From positions 1 through 16,961 of the forward strand of contig JANZYY010000041.1 of the NCBI GenBank assembly GCA_026419705.1: a stretch of DNA of 16,961 nt, written 5' to 3'. The notes beneath the pieces were generated by a model. The model was given only the letters and a program-made list of their open reading frames with translations. It made no database searches and had not been told where the DNA came from. This stretch comes from Fischerella sp. Its GTDB lineage: Bacteria; Cyanobacteriota; Cyanobacteriia; Cyanobacteriales; Nostocaceae. The position numbers and the translations under genes are program-made. Shown here in pieces: positions 15,290 through 16,961 of the stretch (within the stretch, counting starts at the first letter, position 1; each line of letters starts with the position of its first letter).

Positions 15290-16804
15290 TCAAATATCCA
15301 ATAATCCATATCGTTTTTGTAAATCAAGTAACTTGATTCTGGCTTCACCAGCATTGTCTGCTAAATCAGCAAATTCTACAAAACGTCGTAATTCTTTTCT
15401 TAATAAATTGCGTTCTACTTCTAAAGTTTTTCTATCTAAATTTGGTGGTAAAACAATCATGTCAAAAATTGTGGCACGTTCTTTACCTGGATGCGGCCGC
15501 AAAACCCGTCCGCGTCGCTGGATAAATTGCCGGGGATTGCCAGAACTTGCCAAAATCACAGCAGTTTGAATAGCTGGAATATCTACACCTTCATCCAAAC
15601 AGCGAATTGCGACTAGACCTTGTAATTCGCCGCTTTCAAATTGACGACGTAAAACTTCTCTTTCTTCTAAAGAAGTTTGAGCAGTGTAAGTGCTTACCCT
15701 ATAACCTAACTCTACTCCTAAAATTTTGGCTACTTCTTTGAGTTGATGTAAACTAGAACGCTGTCCCCTTTCCTGAGAAGCATCACTGCAATAAAAAAGG
15801 GTATGGCTTGTTTCGCGACGAGTAGCCATCAATTCACGCAAAGCATTTAATTTATTTTCTGCTGCACTAATTAGCCTTGCGCGTTGCATCAATAACGGTT
15901 TTAAATCTTCGTTATCTTCATAATTACCCAGTTCTACATTTTCTTTTTCTCGATACAACAGCGCCCGCCCAATTTTTTGCGTTAATTTGGCATAGGCACG
16001 ACTTTCTGTTTCGGTTAATTCCACGAGAATGGGATAGTAAAGATAATGCACTAAAGCGCCTTGAGCGATCGCATCTTTTAAAGTGAATTCTGGTTGGAGG
16101 ATTGGTCCAAAATAATCAAATATAAATTGGGTTCCAGTTTCATCAAAATATCTTTCTGGTGTAGCAGACAAAGCTAGTCGTAAACCAATGCGGCGGGGTA
16201 AGCTTTCTTCTAGCTTGGGTGCGCCTAAATTGTGAGCTTCATCACCGATAATCAAAGTTCTTTCGGGAAAATATTTAAGTTGAGACTGGAAGCCATCGCC
16301 AATTAAGGTAGAGTTGGTAGTGATAACTGTGAGAAATGGTTGCGAACCAGAACGGACGTTGTACAGTTGACTAGAAAGTTGACTTTGCCAAGTGCGTAAG
16401 TTTTCAAAGGCTAAGATGGGTTGCAAATTAAATTTTGCACATTCTCGCGCCCATTGAGAAACAAGATGGCGGTAAGGACACACGACTAGTAATGCTTGCA
16501 AGTGAATTTGTTTGTATAACTCACAAGCTACTGAGAGTGCTGTAATAGTCTTACCGCTACCTGTTGCCATTTTCAGCGTTCCTCTACCGTTGTTAGCAAA
16601 CCAGTTATTTACTGCTTGGCGCTGATATTGCCGCAATTGCAGAGATGCTGGCATGATTGGACATCCTGGCAATGTTTGTTGAGTTTGATAATTGCCTTTG
16701 CTTTCACCTGCAAATGGTATTTTGATAAGGGTGATTTCCCCAATTGTGGTAATTGCTGCTTTGAAAGAGGGCAGTTTCTGGACTTTTGGTTGCGTCAGAT
16801 ACAT
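15290..16804 (-). CDS. SF2 helicase of the DNA phosphorothioation restriction enzyme family
   Basis: A 504-aa superfamily 2 helicase/translocase. The Q-motif region is LRQYQRQAVNNWF, Walker A is ATGSGKT at residues 80-86, Walker B is DEAH at 188-191, and motif III is SATPER at 213-218. In the second RecA domain, CLDEGVDIPA and the motif VI sequence QFIQRRGRVLRPH are clear. The organisation and the dnd context match the family named DNA phosphorothioation system restriction enzyme. I see no nuclease motif, so a partner may cut. ATG at 16802-16804 is chosen. An in-frame TTG at 16867 with AGGA a few bases upstream would add 21 low-complexity residues and cannot be excluded. Confidence 0.85.
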   Translation of the reverse strand: MYLTQPKVQKLPSFKAAITTIGEITLIKIPFAGESKGNYQTQQTLPGCPIMPASLQLRQYQRQAVNNWFANNGRGTLKMATGSGKTITALSVACELYKQIHLQALLVVCPYRHLVSQWARECAKFNLQPILAFENLRTWQSQLSSQLYNVRSGSQPFLTVITTNSTLIGDGFQSQLKYFPERTLIIGDEAHNLGAPKLEESLPRRIGLRLALSATPERYFDETGTQFIFDYFGPILQPEFTLKDAIAQGALVHYLYYPILVELTETESRAYAKLTQKIGRALLYREKENVELGNYEDNEDLKPLLMQRARLISAAENKLNALRELMATRRETSHTLFYCSDASQERGQRSSLHQLKEVAKILGVELGYRVSTYTAQTSLEEREVLRRQFESGELQGLVAIRCLDEGVDIPAIQTAVILASSGNPRQFIQRRGRVLRPHPGKERATIFDMIVLPPNLDRKTLEVERNLLRKELRRFVEFADLADNAGEARIKLLDLQKRYGLLDI

Positions 16805-16961
16805 TGATGTTGAGCTATGTAAACACGGAGAGTGGGGAGAATTTTCTGATGGGGTGTAGATGCGCAAGCGGCTTCCTCTAGGGTAGGGTTGGAGTGATGG
16901 GGTAATGGAGTGAAGTCTTTCTCCCCACCTCCGGTTCTCCGCTTCTCCCCATCACCCTATT

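Noticed and set aside
15106..15354. Minus-strand 82-codon frame at the end of the helicase gene
   Set aside because: It overlaps the helicase 3' end in another frame and continues through repeat sequence, so it is a shadow.
16805..16867. TTG start for the helicase giving 21 more residues
   Set aside because: The added peptide is proline- and serine-rich, derived from a pyrimidine-rich intergenic stretch; the ATG at 16802-16804 is preferred, although AGGA before the TTG keeps it possible.

Overview
The window looks like a chromosomal defence island of a filamentous, probably heterocystous, cyanobacterium. Three signs in the sequence support this. At least ten copies of the HIP1 octamer GCGATCGC occur in 17 kb (for example at 1127, 2656, 3213, 4176, 4380, 7336, 7730, 12347, 15017 and 16065). 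Short tandem heptamer and octamer repeats of the STRR kind lie between genes (3450-3600, 4033-4056, 1869-1892). The proteins also resemble those of Nostocales. No rRNA, tRNA or insertion sequence was seen.

Left end (1-1431): the 3' end of cas2, a leader, and a very short CRISPR array of four identical repeats and three spacers. The last repeat runs directly into the 3'-truncated remainder of an AmpG-like MFS transporter gene on the other strand. The array and the transporter appear to have been joined by a deletion, and the junction has possible microhomology.

Centre (1971-9715): a DNA phosphorothioation (Dnd) modification cluster. On the minus strand, in transcription order, are dndC (PAPS-reductase-like sulfur transferase), dndD (SMC-like ATPase), dndE, and a phosphorothioation-associated putative methyltransferase. 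dndB, with the DGQHR motif, is transcribed divergently from dndC. The 178-bp dndB/dndC gap holds a candidate promoter and a strong inverted repeat that could be the dnd operator. No dndA cysteine desulfurase is present, so sulfur is presumably mobilised by a housekeeping IscS/SufS-type enzyme elsewhere. Every gap in the dndC-dndD-dndE-methyltransferase series carries a hairpin or tandem repeat, and a hairpin repeat has been absorbed into the 3' end of dndC.

Right half (9752-16804, all minus strand): a probable phosphorothioation-linked restriction module. In transcription order it holds an SF2 helicase of the 'DNA phosphorothioation system restriction enzyme' type, a previously uncalled 57-aa protein whose stop overlaps the next start (ATGA), a second DndD/Rad50-like ATPase with a CxC hook, an uncertain 71-aa ORF, a Dnd-associated protein 4-like protein, and an AIPR-family protein with an apparent Mrr-like nuclease N-terminus. 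DptF, DptG and DptH, the classical Dnd restriction proteins, are not in the window.

Working model (inference): DndBCDE marks host DNA with sulfur. The helicase, small protein, second ATPase, Dnd-associated protein and AIPR nuclease then act as a non-Dpt sensor/effector set against unmodified DNA. The individual families are known. The combination, the coupled small protein and the AIPR member are the parts most worth testing.
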